Origin: Clostridiaceae bacterium
Lineage (GTDB): Bacteria; Bacillota; Clostridia; Christensenellales; CAG-917
Length of the DNA stretch: 64,000 bases
Assembly (NCBI GenBank): GCA_031289315.1
Contig: JAITPR010000022.1
Location: 62,001 to 126,000, forward strand
Reading direction: 5' to 3'
The translations under genes were made by a program, and so were the position numbers. Positions 16,085 through 27,600 of the stretch are shown here, in pieces. A model generated the notes under the pieces. The model saw nothing but the letters and a program-made list of their open reading frames with translations, was not told the origin of the DNA and did no database searches. How positions within the stretch are numbered: position 1 is the stretch's first letter; the number at the start of each line of letters is the position of its first letter.

Positions 16085-18373
16085 TTATTTAACGGCGGTA
16101 ACGAAAACAGTTTGCCCGCCTATCAAATATTGCGGCGGATCATAGTCAACTCTGTTAACGCGGGTCTTATCTTTTTGTGAATTTGTTATTTGTCCACGAA
16201 AATCATACCAAAATTGATAATGAAAAATATCCACAGTGGCACACCCGTTGGCGTCGGTTTCAAATGTTTCTGTTCGTCCATTTGAGTAGGTCACAGTTAA
16301 GGTCTTGTCTATCATTAGACTGCCACCCGCATCCCTTACAAAAAAATTTTTTTGCGAGCCAAAAGTAACCTCAAGAAACCCTGAACTGCCACCGCCAAAT
16401 CCCCATGGGTGGGAATTAAAATCAACGCCTCCACCGCAAATACTGTCAATAATTCGGTTATCAAGACTGCTGTATTCATAATAACCCATACTTATGGGAA
16501 TATAATTTTCATCAAGCGAATTGAGGCGTTCAAATTTTGTGCGATAAAACCATGCAGACGAGCCTACGCCGTATACCGAACCAAAGCTTATGGCGGTTAC
16601 ATTGCTTATTAAGGTATTGTCCTCATAGATGTCGGGCGTGCTTGTTTTAGGCGGATTTATTTGCGGGGTTTCGCCAATGTCTGTGTTTGGTTGCAGTCCG
16701 TTGGTATCTATGCATGCAAAAACTTTTCCTCCAAGCCCTCGATTGCCGGGGGCGCCGGTAATAAGTGCGGACACATCAAAAAGTGCTTCCATTTTAATGG
16801 TATTTCGGCGGAAAAATGTATTGCCGCTTAAAACGTCATTGCCCTTCCAAATACCGCTGGCAGCAGTGCAAACCTCCGTGGGTTTTATAACGATTACATT
16901 ATCTTCATAAACACTGTTATCAACGGGTGTGGTGTCGGTGAGATAAATGGTGTATCGTATGCCGGCAACTAACGACACAATATTTTTAAATTCTGTGCTT
17001 CGTTGTTTGGGTGCCCAACCAATGTAATAGACGAAGTTATTAGAGCAAATGATATTATTTCCCCAACCAAAACCAATCGCATAATATCCCATACCAAAAA
17101 GCTTGTTATCCGTTGCGGTTGCGTTGCTTATTGAAATACCGAATGAATTTGTGTCGAAGCTGTCCGAATAAAGTTCATTGCGGTGCTTATCGCCGCCTAT
17201 GGATAGTCCATTTTGGCGGAACCGACGAAGAGAACAATAACTTGTTTCTGAATTGCTGTTTCCGCCTGCAATCGCTCGTATGCCTTGGTGACGGTCGGTT
17301 ATTACCGTCCCCATATCGTAAAGGACATTGTGGTGAACAGATATCTTTGCATTTGGATAAAAAAGCATCCCGTTTATATCTGCACCGTACCATTCCTCCG
17401 TAACGCCGGCAACTTCATGACTGTCCCTGCTGTCATACATATAAATCGGGTTAAACCCATGACCGATTATGCCACCGCCCCCATTTGCACCTTGTTTGAT
17501 TGTGCCGTTATAAATTTTCGTGTTAATTTGCCGTCCCACCCAAATGCCAAATGTCGCTTTTCCATTTACATTGTCGCGGTAGTCGTTATATCCCGTGCCA
17601 ACAAACTCCGGCGCGCCTTGGTCGTATATAACGATATGTCCGCCAAGGTCAACCGTGACATTATCAGCTTTTATTAAAAGAAACACTGTTTTGGCATCAA
17701 TGTTGGTCGTCAACAAATATTTACCGGATTTCGTAATTGTGAACGGAGGCGTTTGGGTTGGCATATCTTCGGGAATGCGAATAACCGTTTCGTCATATGC
17801 AAGGGTGCGAAAAACTTTGTCGGCGGAAAAAACATTTTTCCCGTTATAATCTTGTGTCTTAATGCGGTAATGATATTCGGTATCCACTTCAAGCTCACGT
17901 AAATATTTCAAGTGATTATAATAATAACTGTCGGCATTCATTTCGCAAACATGCCCGTATTCACCGGTAGTTCCATATTCAATTACGGCAAGTGCTGGCA
18001 AATTAGTCACAAACCCAATAGCCGCCGAATTTATGGACGGATAAACCCAAAGCCCCTCGTCTTCAACTCGTAATATATCACCAAATGTTTCGGTGATAAG
18101 AGGTTCGGTGTTTGGGGCAAATTTTTCTAGGCGGAAGTTAAAAAACTCTTCATAGGCATTTTGCGGATTTGCAATTAGTTGTGGGACTTCAAGGGATGTC
18201 GGACCTGTTTGTTCGTAGCTATTTTTCATCGCGAAATACTGACGAATCCACTCAAAATACAAACTAACCCCCGTCACCACAATTATTATGGCAATGATAC
18301 CTGCGATCAAAACTATTAAGCGCCAACTTTTTTTGGGCTTACTTGTTTTCTTTTCAGATTTGTCAATTCGCAT
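16085..18373 (-). CDS. Membrane-anchored right-handed beta-helix protein with N-terminal FnIII-like domain
   Basis: A 762-residue surface protein. A basic N-terminus and one helix at residues ~19-42 (WRLIVLIAGIIAIIIVVTGV) anchor it with the bulk outside. Residues ~110-195 resemble the fibronectin-type fold seen before purple acid phosphatases (AAIGFVTNLPALAVIEYGTT, LEVDTEYHYRIKT). Residues ~200-650 are Asn/Gly-rich turns typical of a parallel beta-helix of the NosD/pectate-lyase kind (NVTVDLGGHIVIY, VSHHN-like turns, NELYSDSFDTNSFGISISNA). A final beta domain of about 90 residues follows. No catalytic set can be named, so a carbohydrate-related role is only inference. AGGAG precedes the ATG. 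The gene lies in an AT-rich island with an integrase. Confidence 0.75.
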   Translation of the reverse strand: MRIDKSEKKTSKPKKSWRLIVLIAGIIAIIIVVTGVSLYFEWIRQYFAMKNSYEQTGPTSLEVPQLIANPQNAYEEFFNFRLEKFAPNTEPLITETFGDILRVEDEGLWVYPSINSAAIGFVTNLPALAVIEYGTTGEYGHVCEMNADSYYYNHLKYLRELEVDTEYHYRIKTQDYNGKNVFSADKVFRTLAYDETVIRIPEDMPTQTPPFTITKSGKYLLTTNIDAKTVFLLIKADNVTVDLGGHIVIYDQGAPEFVGTGYNDYRDNVNGKATFGIWVGRQINTKIYNGTIKQGANGGGGIIGHGFNPIYMYDSRDSHEVAGVTEEWYGADINGMLFYPNAKISVHHNVLYDMGTVITDRHQGIRAIAGGNSNSETSYCSLRRFRQNGLSIGGDKHRNELYSDSFDTNSFGISISNATATDNKLFGMGYYAIGFGWGNNIICSNNFVYYIGWAPKQRSTEFKNIVSLVAGIRYTIYLTDTTPVDNSVYEDNVIVIKPTEVCTAASGIWKGNDVLSGNTFFRRNTIKMEALFDVSALITGAPGNRGLGGKVFACIDTNGLQPNTDIGETPQINPPKTSTPDIYEDNTLISNVTAISFGSVYGVGSSAWFYRTKFERLNSLDENYIPISMGYYEYSSLDNRIIDSICGGGVDFNSHPWGFGGGSSGFLEVTFGSQKNFFVRDAGGSLMIDKTLTVTYSNGRTETFETDANGCATVDIFHYQFWYDFRGQITNSQKDKTRVNRVDYDPPQYLIGGQTVFVTAVK

Positions 18374-18391
18374 ATCTTAACTCCTTATGTT

Positions 18392-18461
18392 GGGTGTGGA
18401 CAATTCGCGGTGATAAAATATTTTCTTAACCGACAAGTCGTCACGGCAGATTATCTATACC
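18392..18461. repeat. Dispersed inverted-repeat element, short form, copy 5
   Basis: GGGTGTGGACAATTCGCGG opens the element and GATTATCTATACC closes it in inverse. It is 70 bp and ends 18 bases from the ATG of the beta-helix gene. The predicted transcription start of that gene (about 18460) falls at its far edge. Confidence 0.88.
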
Positions 18462-18467
18462 TTTATA

Positions 18468-18495
18468 ATATAGCACGGAAAAGCATCTATGTCCA
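18468..18495 (-). promoter_or_regulatory. Possible promoter of the beta-helix gene
   Basis: Leftward TGGACA (18490-18495), 16 bases, TATATT (18468-18473). It fits the consensus moderately. Confidence 0.45.
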
Positions 18496-18516
18496 TTTAA
18501 ATTCCTCTTAAGCGGA

Positions 18517-19824
18517 TTAATAGCGCTTGAGTTCGACGGTAAGGAAACCGGCGGAGATGATTGCGGAGAGGAAGGCGGCGACGGGTAGAGTCCACCAGAT
18601 GCCGTACAGACCGACCGTGCCGTACATGAAAAATGCTGCGGGAATGAGCAAAAGAACCGTGACGGCGTAGAAGAACAGAGAGCGCCCCTTCTTGCCTACC
18701 GACTGATAAAAGCCGCCCGCAACGACGGCAAAGGGCATGAACGGCAGCGCGGAGGCGACTATGCGCAAGGCTTCCGCACCGGAGGCAAGCACATCGGCGT
18801 CGTCCGTGAGCAAGGAGAGAATTTGCCGCGGAAACGCCTCTGCGACGGCAAGGAAAAGGAGCGCGCAGGCTACGGAGATAAGCAACGCTCCGCGTACGGT
18901 TTTTACAACGCGTAAGCGGTCGCCGGCTCCGTGGTTAAAGCCTATCAACGGACTCATCGCCTGCACCGCCGCAAACGACGGTATAACTCCAAACATGAAC
19001 AGACGGTTTATATAGGCGTATGTCTTTATAGCGGCGGCGCCGCCCGCGGCGCTCAAAAAGTTGTTGAGCAAAACTAAGCTTAAAGACAACCCGCCTTGCT
19101 GAACGAGTGACGGAAGCCCCGTTGCAACGACCGACCGCACCGTGCGTAGTCTTAGTCGCGCCCCCTTGAATATAAGACAGGAAAATTTTTTGAAGAACAA
19201 AATAGACATTAAAAAGCTGATAAATTGACAGACAACGGTTGCTATAGCGGAGCCGATAACCCCCGTTTTGAACACCAAAATCAGTAGCGCATCCGCGACA
19301 ATGTTGACGGTAATCGGGATAACCCATATTAAAAGGGCGTACTTCATTCTGCCTTCCGCGCGGATAATCGAAGAAAAGCCCGTCGAAAAAACATTGCCGA
19401 TAAGTATTATAGTTAAATAGGGCTTTGCATAAACGCCAAGTTCAGCGGTAGTTCCCAGTACTTTAAGTAGCGGTTCGATAAAAATAAGCCCGAATACGGA
19501 TATTAAAACGGCGGTAATCCAAAACACAATCATCGCGTTAAAAGCGACCTCGCCGCCTTCCGCATGCTTGCCTTCACCCAGTTTACGCGAAATTATCGAC
19601 GCCGCGCCGCCCCCTAGCGTGGCGGAAATTGCCGACTGAACCAACACGAAGGGCAACGCCAACGACACTCCTCCGGTCGCGTCCGCCCCTACTCCCCAAC
19701 TTACGAACAGCGCGTCGGCAAGCGTATAAAGACTGTTGAGCAACAGCGCGGCAAAGGTTGTGAGCGAATACTTTATTAAAAGCGGAATAACGCTTTTGTT
19801 TTTCAGTTCCTCGTTGGCGTGCAT
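18517..19824 (-). CDS. MATE-family efflux transporter
   Basis: A multidrug and toxin extrusion transporter in the cell membrane, exporting cationic compounds in exchange for Na+ or H+ in known members. The 435-residue length and about twelve helices fit the family. Typical segments are the N-terminal PLLIKYSLTTFAALLLNSLY followed by TLADALFVSW, ALPFVLVQSAISATLGGGAA with SIISRKLGEG, and FNHGAGDRLRVVKTVRGALL in the second half. The substrate cannot be told. The ribosome site is weak. A half copy of the dispersed element lies about 100 bases upstream. The next gene upstream is the APH-fold kinase, 168 bases away on the same strand. Confidence 0.93.
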   Translation of the reverse strand: MHANEELKNKSVIPLLIKYSLTTFAALLLNSLYTLADALFVSWGVGADATGGVSLALPFVLVQSAISATLGGGAASIISRKLGEGKHAEGGEVAFNAMIVFWITAVLISVFGLIFIEPLLKVLGTTAELGVYAKPYLTIILIGNVFSTGFSSIIRAEGRMKYALLIWVIPITVNIVADALLILVFKTGVIGSAIATVVCQFISFLMSILFFKKFSCLIFKGARLRLRTVRSVVATGLPSLVQQGGLSLSLVLLNNFLSAAGGAAAIKTYAYINRLFMFGVIPSFAAVQAMSPLIGFNHGAGDRLRVVKTVRGALLISVACALLFLAVAEAFPRQILSLLTDDADVLASGAEALRIVASALPFMPFAVVAGGFYQSVGKKGRSLFFYAVTVLLLIPAAFFMYGTVGLYGIWWTLPVAAFLSAIISAGFLTVELKRY

Positions 19825-19928
19825 TTTGTTCGTGTATTTTTTGTTTGTTAGCGCCGCCGGTAGGTTCGTTGAAAACGTTCTTTCTTGCGTGCATCTGTTT
19901 ATATAATATTTATTGATTTAAGCATGCG

Positions 19929-19960
19929 ACGCAAGTCATCACTGCGGATTGTCCACACCC
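19929..19960. repeat. Dispersed inverted-repeat element, one end, copy 6
   Basis: GCAAGTCATCACTGCGGATT followed by GTCCACACCC matches the right half of copies 1 and 4. There is no left half. Confidence 0.6.
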
Positions 19961-19992
19961 CATGCGGCAAGTAAGCCTAAAATAACGCTCCC

Positions 19993-21009
19993 CTAATCCA
20001 ACGGACTTAAACACTTAAGCTTATCAAAGCTTGTTTTAAAGAGATATGCGCATGAGAATGCGTTGCGGATATAGCCGAATTGCCACTTTTTATAGCGCGC
20101 GTAGCGTTCCGTATACATAATAAGCCCCAAATAGGCAAGCATTATGTAGTAGCGGATGTTTTCCTCATCGCTTGCGGTAACCGCAGGTTCGCCGATGGCA
20201 AGCCGTGCGGTGGCGGCGTTGTATTCGCCCGCGCACGCCTTAACGCCCAAGGGAATGCCCCATGGATTGAAATCCACAAAATCGGCTATGCGGTCGCCCC
20301 AAAAACAGCGTTCCGGGTCGATTACGGCTAGCTTTATGCCGTCGTCCGAATTCTTGTCGCAGAATAGATTTCTATTCCATAGGTCAAAAAATACCAACAC
20401 CGGTTCGGCTTTTTTGAGTATCTCTTGGTTTTTGTCGATATAACGCAACAGCCTTTCACCCGGCTTGCAAGGCTTGCCGAAGCGGGTGCAGTCGTCACGG
20501 AGATTTTGTACCATACCGCGTATGGCGGCGTACCAGTCGGCGTGAAGTCCGTTTTGCTCATATCCGAAGCCTCTTCCCTCTATAGTATGAATTTTGGCGA
20601 AAATATCGGCTACCACGGTACTCACCTGCCGGCGCTCCTCCTTAGTGAGCTTTACCGTATCAAGGCGCGGGTTCAGTAGTTTTTCCATGATAAAAAACGG
20701 CGCGGGTATCACCGCTTCTGAAAAATCCGTGTAAATAATTTGGGGAATTGCAATGTCCGTGCGTTCGCGGAGCAACTCATAAAAACGGATTTCTTGCCGC
20801 ATTAAATCGATTTCGTGCGTTAAAATCACCGCGTCCTTTGGCGGCGCAATTTTTAATATGTATCCGACTCCGCTAGACGTCACATCAAAAACGCGGTTGT
20901 ACTCTCCTCCCGATAATTCCCGTAAGCGCTCCGGCTTATGAAGACCGGCGGCGGCGAATATGCGAAAAATCGCATCCGTGCCTATTTTGAATTTAGTAGA
21001 ACTTTTCAT
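19993..21009 (-). CDS. APH/choline-kinase-fold phosphotransferase
   Basis: A 338-residue protein with the aminoglycoside-phosphotransferase/kinase-like fold. The sequence shows a glycine-rich start (LSGGEYNRVFDV), a probable ATP-binding Lys in YILKIAPP, a catalytic-loop equivalent VFFDLWNRNLF and a metal-binding VIDPERCFWGD. The usual His of the HxDxxxxN loop is Phe here, but Asp and Asn are kept, so activity is plausible. The substrate is unknown: small molecules such as aminoglycosides, sugars or fructosamines are all handled by this fold, and resistance should not be assumed. The frame is open to 21099, but those 30 codons lie mostly inside the dispersed element. GGGG before the ATG at 21009 supports the shorter form. 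Confidence 0.8.
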   Translation of the reverse strand: MKSSTKFKIGTDAIFRIFAAAGLHKPERLRELSGGEYNRVFDVTSSGVGYILKIAPPKDAVILTHEIDLMRQEIRFYELLRERTDIAIPQIIYTDFSEAVIPAPFFIMEKLLNPRLDTVKLTKEERRQVSTVVADIFAKIHTIEGRGFGYEQNGLHADWYAAIRGMVQNLRDDCTRFGKPCKPGERLLRYIDKNQEILKKAEPVLVFFDLWNRNLFCDKNSDDGIKLAVIDPERCFWGDRIADFVDFNPWGIPLGVKACAGEYNAATARLAIGEPAVTASDEENIRYYIMLAYLGLIMYTERYARYKKWQFGYIRNAFSCAYLFKTSFDKLKCLSPLD

Positions 21010-21026
21010 ATTAATATCCCCTTTTA

Positions 21027-21195
21027 GGGTGTGGACAATCTGTGGCGACATGCCTGCCAAAAAAATCTTTCCGGCTCTTTTTGGTCTGAAACCATCCAAA
21101 ATGCCTGTTAAGTAGCGGTGCTACGAACTGCGCTTTCTAGCAATTTTATTCTTAAAAATAGCCTGAAAATCTTTTGTCACCGCGAATTATCCCCC
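21027..21195. repeat. Dispersed inverted-repeat element, long form (169 bp), copy 7
   Basis: The ends are GGGTGTGGACAATCTGTGG and CACCGCGAATTATCCCC. The interior is the inverse of copy 4 (CTGTTAAGTAGCGGTGCTAC). It ends 17 bases from the ATG of the APH-fold gene, and the predicted start of transcription (about 21203) is just beyond its other end. Confidence 0.9.
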
Positions 21196-21209
21196 TACCT
21201 TTTTACAAT

Positions 21210-21238
21210 ATTATAGCAAAGAAGCTTGCCCGTGTATA
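21210..21238 (-). promoter_or_regulatory. Possible promoter of the APH-fold gene
   Basis: Leftward TATACA (21233-21238), 17 bases, TATAAT (21210-21215). Confidence 0.55.
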
Positions 21239-21451
21239 GTGATTTTTCAAATATATTTAACATTTGGGTGTGGCAATTATTTGTTTTATTTTTTTGCAAG
21301 AACATAATAGTCATTTTTTTCAAATGAACATTGATTTCCCGGCTATTAAATTTACTAATACTTATTCTAATTTGAACCTGAAAATCAACGGCTTTTAGCC
21401 CGAAAAATACCAAAAAACGGCTTAAATCCAAACCGCAGGATTACATTGTTA

Positions 21452-21482
21452 GCGGCGAAGTCCTTTTCCGGGACTCCGCCGC
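21452..21482. other. GC-rich hairpin between the APH-fold gene and the giant peptidase gene
   Basis: GCGGCG and AGTCC pair with GGACT and CGCCGC, with a small bulge. There is no T-run, but it lies downstream of the leftward peptidase gene and may end or stabilise its transcript. The rest of 21239-21517 is AT-rich with nothing recognised. Confidence 0.5.
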
Positions 21483-21517
21483 AATTCAAATTTTAACATA
21501 ATCTACAATGGTTTTAC

Positions 21518-21600
21518 AACCGTATGCAACCGGTTTTTATATCCGTATACAGTCGGTTTCTATATCCGTATACAGTCGGCTTTTACATCCATATCCAGCC
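21518..21600. repeat. Short tandem repeat at the 3' end of the giant peptidase gene
   Basis: Three to four copies of a unit of about 26 bp (type GTATACAGTCGGTTTCTATATCC) span the stop codon of the leftward gene. The last codons of the gene, GWIWM, are made from the first copy. Confidence 0.8.
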
Positions 21601-24600
21601 GAACAGTACGATAAGGTAGAACCATTGCAGCGGCGACGGGCTTACCTTCACGGTGCATGTATCGGTATTATTATTTGAATCCGTTATGGTAATCGTTGCC
21701 GTCATGGTCTTTGTGAAGCTAGTCGTCGAGTTTACAATACCCGTATTCGGGTCGACGGTTACCTTATCGTTATCGGAACTGAATTTATAGGGTCCGCTAC
21801 CGTTTTTGATATGCAGTTGCAGTCTACCCTTATATTCCATCGTATAGGCGGACTGAGTAAATGCGGGTGGCGACGCCAACGAGTTTCCAGTTCCTTGCCA
21901 AACGGCGTAAAGAGTTAAATTTTCATTTTCAACATATTGACTATCGGGCAGATACTCCACCGCAAACGCGGTACTGACGCTCGACCACCCTAAAAATACA
22001 TAACCTACACGGGTGGGTTCGACGCTACTAAGTGTAAGCACCTTGTTATGGGTTTTTATTTGATTACTCGGTTCGCCGACACCACCCTTGGGGTTGTAAA
22101 TTACGCTATAGGTATTGATGACCCAAACGGCGTAAAGCTTAATTGTCGCGTCGTTGGTCGTCGTAAGATTTATAACGGTTTCACCGTCGGCGTAGGCTAA
22201 CGAACCGGAGGAATATGCCCAACCTGCGAAAGTGTAGTCCGGACGCGCGAATACGTTGGAGGTTAATTGGCTTTCCGTATCGTAAACATGCACGGAGTCG
22301 GACATTTCACCGTTACCGCCGTTGGGGTTGTAATTTACGCCATAGGTATTAGCTATCCAAACGGCGTAAATATCCAGCCTATCTCCGGAGGTTGTAGTTA
22401 GGTTTAGGACGCTTTCACGGTCGCCGTAAACAATCTCTCCGTCGGCTTCGGTAGACCATCCTGCGAAGGCGTACCCGCTGCGGGTGAACGCGTTTATGGT
22501 TAATTCCTTTGCCGTATCGTAAACATGTGAGGAGTCGGACATTTTACCGCTGCCGCCGTTGGCATTATAGCCTACCTTGTAGAAAACGTTGCTCTGCCAA
22601 AGGGCGTACAGGTCTATCGTTTCGCCGTCGGTCGATGTGAGGTTTATCACGCTTTGGAGGTTGGTATATACCACCTTTCCGTCGGCTTCCGTCGCCCACC
22701 CGGTAAAGACGTACATCGCCATGGTAAAGGTGTTTGCGGACAGCGCTTTCGCCGCGTCGTAGGCATGCGCGGAGTCGGACATCTCACCGCTGCCGCCGTT
22801 GGCGTTATATCTTACGCCATAGGTATTAGCCGTCCAAACGGCGTACAAGCTTATCGTTACGCCATCGGTCGCCGTGAGGTTTAACACGCTTTGAGCGTCG
22901 ACGTAGGCTAGCGTACCGGTGGACTCCGCCCATCCCGCGAAGGTGTAACCTATGCGTTCGAAGGCGTTGGCGGTTAGCTCGCTTGTGATACCGTAGGTAT
23001 GCACGGAGTCGGGCGTGGCACCCTTGCCGCCGTTGGGATTATATTTTACAACGTAGGTATTGGCGGTCCAAACGGCGTAGAGGTTAACGGTTGCGCCGTT
23101 GGTTGCCGTGAGATTTGCCACGCTCTGACCGTCGGCGTAGGATAACGTACCAACCGACGTAGCCCACCCGGCAAAGGTGTAACCCGTACGCACATATGCG
23201 TTAACGGTTAACGTGCGTACCGTGTTGTAAGTATGCGAGGAGTTTAGCATGCTACCGATGCCGCCGTTGGCATTATACTTTACGACGTAGGTGTTTGCCT
23301 TCCAAACGGCGTAGAGATTGACGATTTCGTCGTCGATTGCCGTCAAGTTCATTATCGCTTCCCGGTCGCCGTAAACAATCGGACCGGAGGCGGATGTAGC
23401 CCATCCTGCGTAAGAGTAACCTATGCGTTCGAACGTGTTGGCGGTTAATACGCTTGCAGTATTGTAGGCGTGTGAGGAATCGGACATCTCTCCGCTTCCG
23501 CCGTTGGCGTTATACCTTATACCGTAAACAATGTCGATATGCCAAACGGCATAGAGAGTTATAATTTCGTCGGCGACTAGTGTGACGTTTATCACCGTTT
23601 CCCGGTCGCCGTAAGCTATTTGACCGTCGGCTGACGTCGCCCATCCGATAAAGCTGTAATTCGCGCGTACAAACGCATTGGCGGTTAACGCCTTTGCAAT
23701 ACCGTAGGTATGTGAGGAGTCGGACATCTTTCCGGTTCCGCCGTTTGCATCGTAGGTTATAACGTAGTTGTTAATTGTCCAAACGGCGTACAGGTTTATG
23801 AATTCACCGTTGATAGAGGTAAGGCTTACCACGCTTTGTCCGTCGGCGTAAATTATTTGACCGGCGGACGTCGCCGCCCAACCTACAAACGAGTAACCCG
23901 TGCGGGTAAAGGCGTTGGCGGTTAATTCGCTTGCCGTACCGTAAAGGTGCAAGGAATCGGACATAACGCCGTTTCCGCCGTTTGCATTGTATTTTATGCT
24001 GTAAGTGTGGGCAATCCAAAAGGCGTAAAGGGTTACGATTTCGCCGGCGGTCGACGTTAGGTTTTTCACGATTTGACGGTCGACGTAGATTAACGAACCG
24101 TCGGCTTCCGTCGCCCATCCGCCGAAGATGTAACCCGTGCGTGTGAACGCGTTAGCGGATAATTTGCTTTCAAGATTGTAGATATGTGAGGAATCGGATG
24201 TGAAACCGCTGCCGCCGTTGGAATCGTAAGCTACGGAATAGGTATTAACCGTCCAAACGGCGTAGAGGTTTATGGTATCTCCGGCGGTTGACGTGAGGTT
24301 TATAATACTCTGTCCGTCCGTGTACGCAAGCGAACCGATAGCCGACGTCGCCCAACCTATAAACGTGTAGCCCGTGCGGGTAAACGCGTTGGCGGTTAGT
24401 TTTTTCGCCGTATTATAAGCATGCTCGGAGTCGGACATATCTCCGCTTCCGCCGTTGGCGCTGTATTTTACGCTGTAGACATTGGCGCTCCAAACGGCGT
24501 AAAGATCAAACGTTTCCTTGTCGCTTGCCGTGAGGTTTATCACGCTTTGTCCGTCCGTATATTCAACGATCCCGTAGGCGTCCGCCGCCCACCCGGCAAA

Positions 24601-27600
24601 GGCGTAGCCCGTGCGTGTGAACACATTGACGGTTAATTCCTTTGCCGTATCGTAAACATGTTCGGAATCGGACATTTCACCGCTTCCGCCGTTGGCATTA
24701 TAGGCTACAACATAGTTATTAACCGTCCATACGGCGTACAAGCTTACGGTCGCGCCGGCGGTTGACGTAAGGTTTAACACGCTTTGACCGTCGACGTATT
24801 CAATGCTTCCTTCGGCATCCGTAGCCCACCCGATAAAGGTGTAACCCGTATTAACAAAGGCGTTGGCGGTTAATTCGCTTGCCGTATCGTAAACATGTTC
24901 GGAATCGGACATTTCACCGGTTCCGCCGTTTGCATTGTAATTGACGCCGTAGATATTGGCACCCCAAACGGCATAAACATTAACCGTCGCACCGTTGGCA
25001 GTTGTGAGATTTATCACGCTTTGACCGTCGGTATATTTAACGCTTCCGTCCTCCGTCGTCGCCCACCCGGCAAAGGCATAGCCCGTGCGTGTGAACGCGT
25101 TGACGGTTAATTCGCTTGCCGTATTGTAGATATGCGCGGAGTCGGACATATCTCCGGTTCCGTTGTTCGCATTATATTGGACGGCGTAGGTATTAGCCGT
25201 CCAAACGGCGTACAATTCTATTCTGTCGCCGTTGGTCGTCGTAAGGTTTACCACCTTTTGACCGTCGGCATATACGACGCTTCCGTCCGCCGCCGTCGCC
25301 CACCCGGCGTAAGTGTAACCCGCACGTATGAAGGTATTTGCGGTTAGTGTTTTTTCCGAATCGTAGACGTGCGCGGAATCGGACATGGTCCCGTTGCCGC
25401 CGTTTGCGTTATACCTTACGGTGTAAATAACACCTGTATGCCAAATCGCATAGAGGTTGATAATGTCGCCGTCGGTCGCCGTGAGGTTTAACACGCTTTG
25501 ACCGTTGGTATATGCAATGATGTCGTCGTCCGTCGCCCACCTGGCAAAGTTGTAACCTATGCGTGTGAAGGCATTGACGGTTAACGCGCTTGCCGTATCG
25601 TAAATATGTGTGGAATCGGACATATCACCGCTTCCGCCGTTGGCATTGTACCTTACGCCGTAGGTGATTGCCTGCCAAACGGCGTAGATATTAACCGTTC
25701 CGCCGGCTGTCGTCGTGAGGTTTATCACGTTCTGTCCGTCGGTATATTCAACGGTTCCGTCCTCTTCCGTCGCCCACCCGACGTAAATGTAACCCGTGCG
25801 TGTGAACGCATTTGCGGTTAATTCGCTTGCCGTATCGTAAGCATACGCGGAGTCGGACATATCACCGCTTCCGCCGTTGGCATTGTACTTTACGCTATAT
25901 GCGTTAGCAGTCCAAACGGCGTAGAGATTAACCGTCCCATCGTCGGTCGTCGTAAGATTTAGATTGCCGCTGTACCCGTCGCCGTATATGACGTTTCCAC
26001 CGGCGGACACCGCCCACCCGGCAAAGGTGTATCCGGGACGTGTAAACGCGTTGAGTGTTAAACTGCTTGTCGTATTGTAGGTATGCGCGGAATCGGACAT
26101 ATCGCCGCTTCCGCCGTTGGCGTTATATATCACGCTGTAGGTGTTGGCGTGCCAAACGGCATAAAGCACCACGGAAGCCTCGTCGGTATAGTCCCCGCCC
26201 GGTTGATATACGGGTGTTACTGCGCCGCTGTCCGGCGACCACCCTAAGAAGGTGTATCCCGTTCGGGTGAGAATATCCGCCCTTAAGACAAGCGTCTCTC
26301 CGAACGGCTTAGTTTGGGTTGCCGGCGCGCCGTTGCCGCCGTTGGCATTGTATGAAACGGTATAGGTAACGGTGTCCTTCAACAAGACCGTGAACGAACC
26401 CGTACTTGACACGTTATAACTCCTAGCCTTTAAATAATAGGTTCTTCCCGCAGTCATACCATAGGTAATCAGGAAGTTCATCCCTTCGCCGGAATCATCA
26501 TCTTTAGCAAGCTCCGATGCCGCTATCGAATCGTAAATATACCCGATGACATCCAACGAGCCAATAGAAGTGAACGAGTATATACTCGTGCCGCTAGCCA
26601 CATATTTATACCAAATTTCTTGCTCCGCCCAACAAACCACCGATGCCGTAGGCGTATTGATAGCCAATAACGGCGCGTCCGTCCAAACGGCGTAAAGAGT
26701 TAAATCGGCATCTAAATGAACGATTTCACCGGGTAAATAGTCCGGAGTTGTCGCCAGGCTGTTTGCCGCCCAACCGTCGAAATTATGTCCCGAGCGCTTA
26801 GGCGCTAAGGTCGGAATTGTTACGTTGTCGCCGACTATCGGCAACAGCGGTGATATGGTTCCCCCGTTCGGGTTCAGCTTCAATTCAGAAACATTCGAAT
26901 CGGGATAATAGAAGCTCTTAGACCCGCTGTTTAAATTCAAATTCGGGGTTTCCGATTTTAACAGCGTGTCCCCATGATAAAATTTTATTGATTTTATGAG
27001 AGTGCTACCCGATAACGTCCCCCTGTCGGAAACGATAACGGTCAACTGACTTGTATCAAAATTGGCAACCGCCGAGCCATAATCGAAGACAAACGTCGCG
27101 TCGTCCGCAATAGTCGTCCCTTTAAACGAATACGCTCCGCCGCGCCCTACGCCCATGTAAAGACTGACGGAAAAAAGCGTATCGGCATAGACAGTCGGAT
27201 TTGCACCGTCCTTGCCGGAAATTTGCACGTTTATATCGCTACGTTGATTGCTGTTGAGCGTTACCTCGCAAGTAACGTCAAGCGAATAATTGGCTACTTC
27301 AATATAAAAAATCTCATAAAGGTCGAATATCTCACTTCTTATTTTTCCGGTGCTTGCATTTTGCTCGGGAGTGTTCGACTGCTTGTTGAGCGCGTCGTAC
27401 ATAACCCAAATAAAGCCGGCGTTGCCCCAACTGGTTCCCCATGAATTGGCTATTTTAAAAGCGCCTCTTTCAAAATCTTCGATAATCCCGTTGTTGTTTA
27501 AATCACACGTAACATCGTCGTTATATCCGACTATGGTCAAGGAATGTCCGTCCCACGTGGGGTTGCCATGAATGTCCAAATAACTTTCTTGACGCATGAC

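Noticed and set aside
21010-21099. 30-codon N-terminal extension of the APH-fold kinase
   Set aside because: The extension is mostly the translated dispersed element, and a good ribosome site precedes the ATG at 21009.
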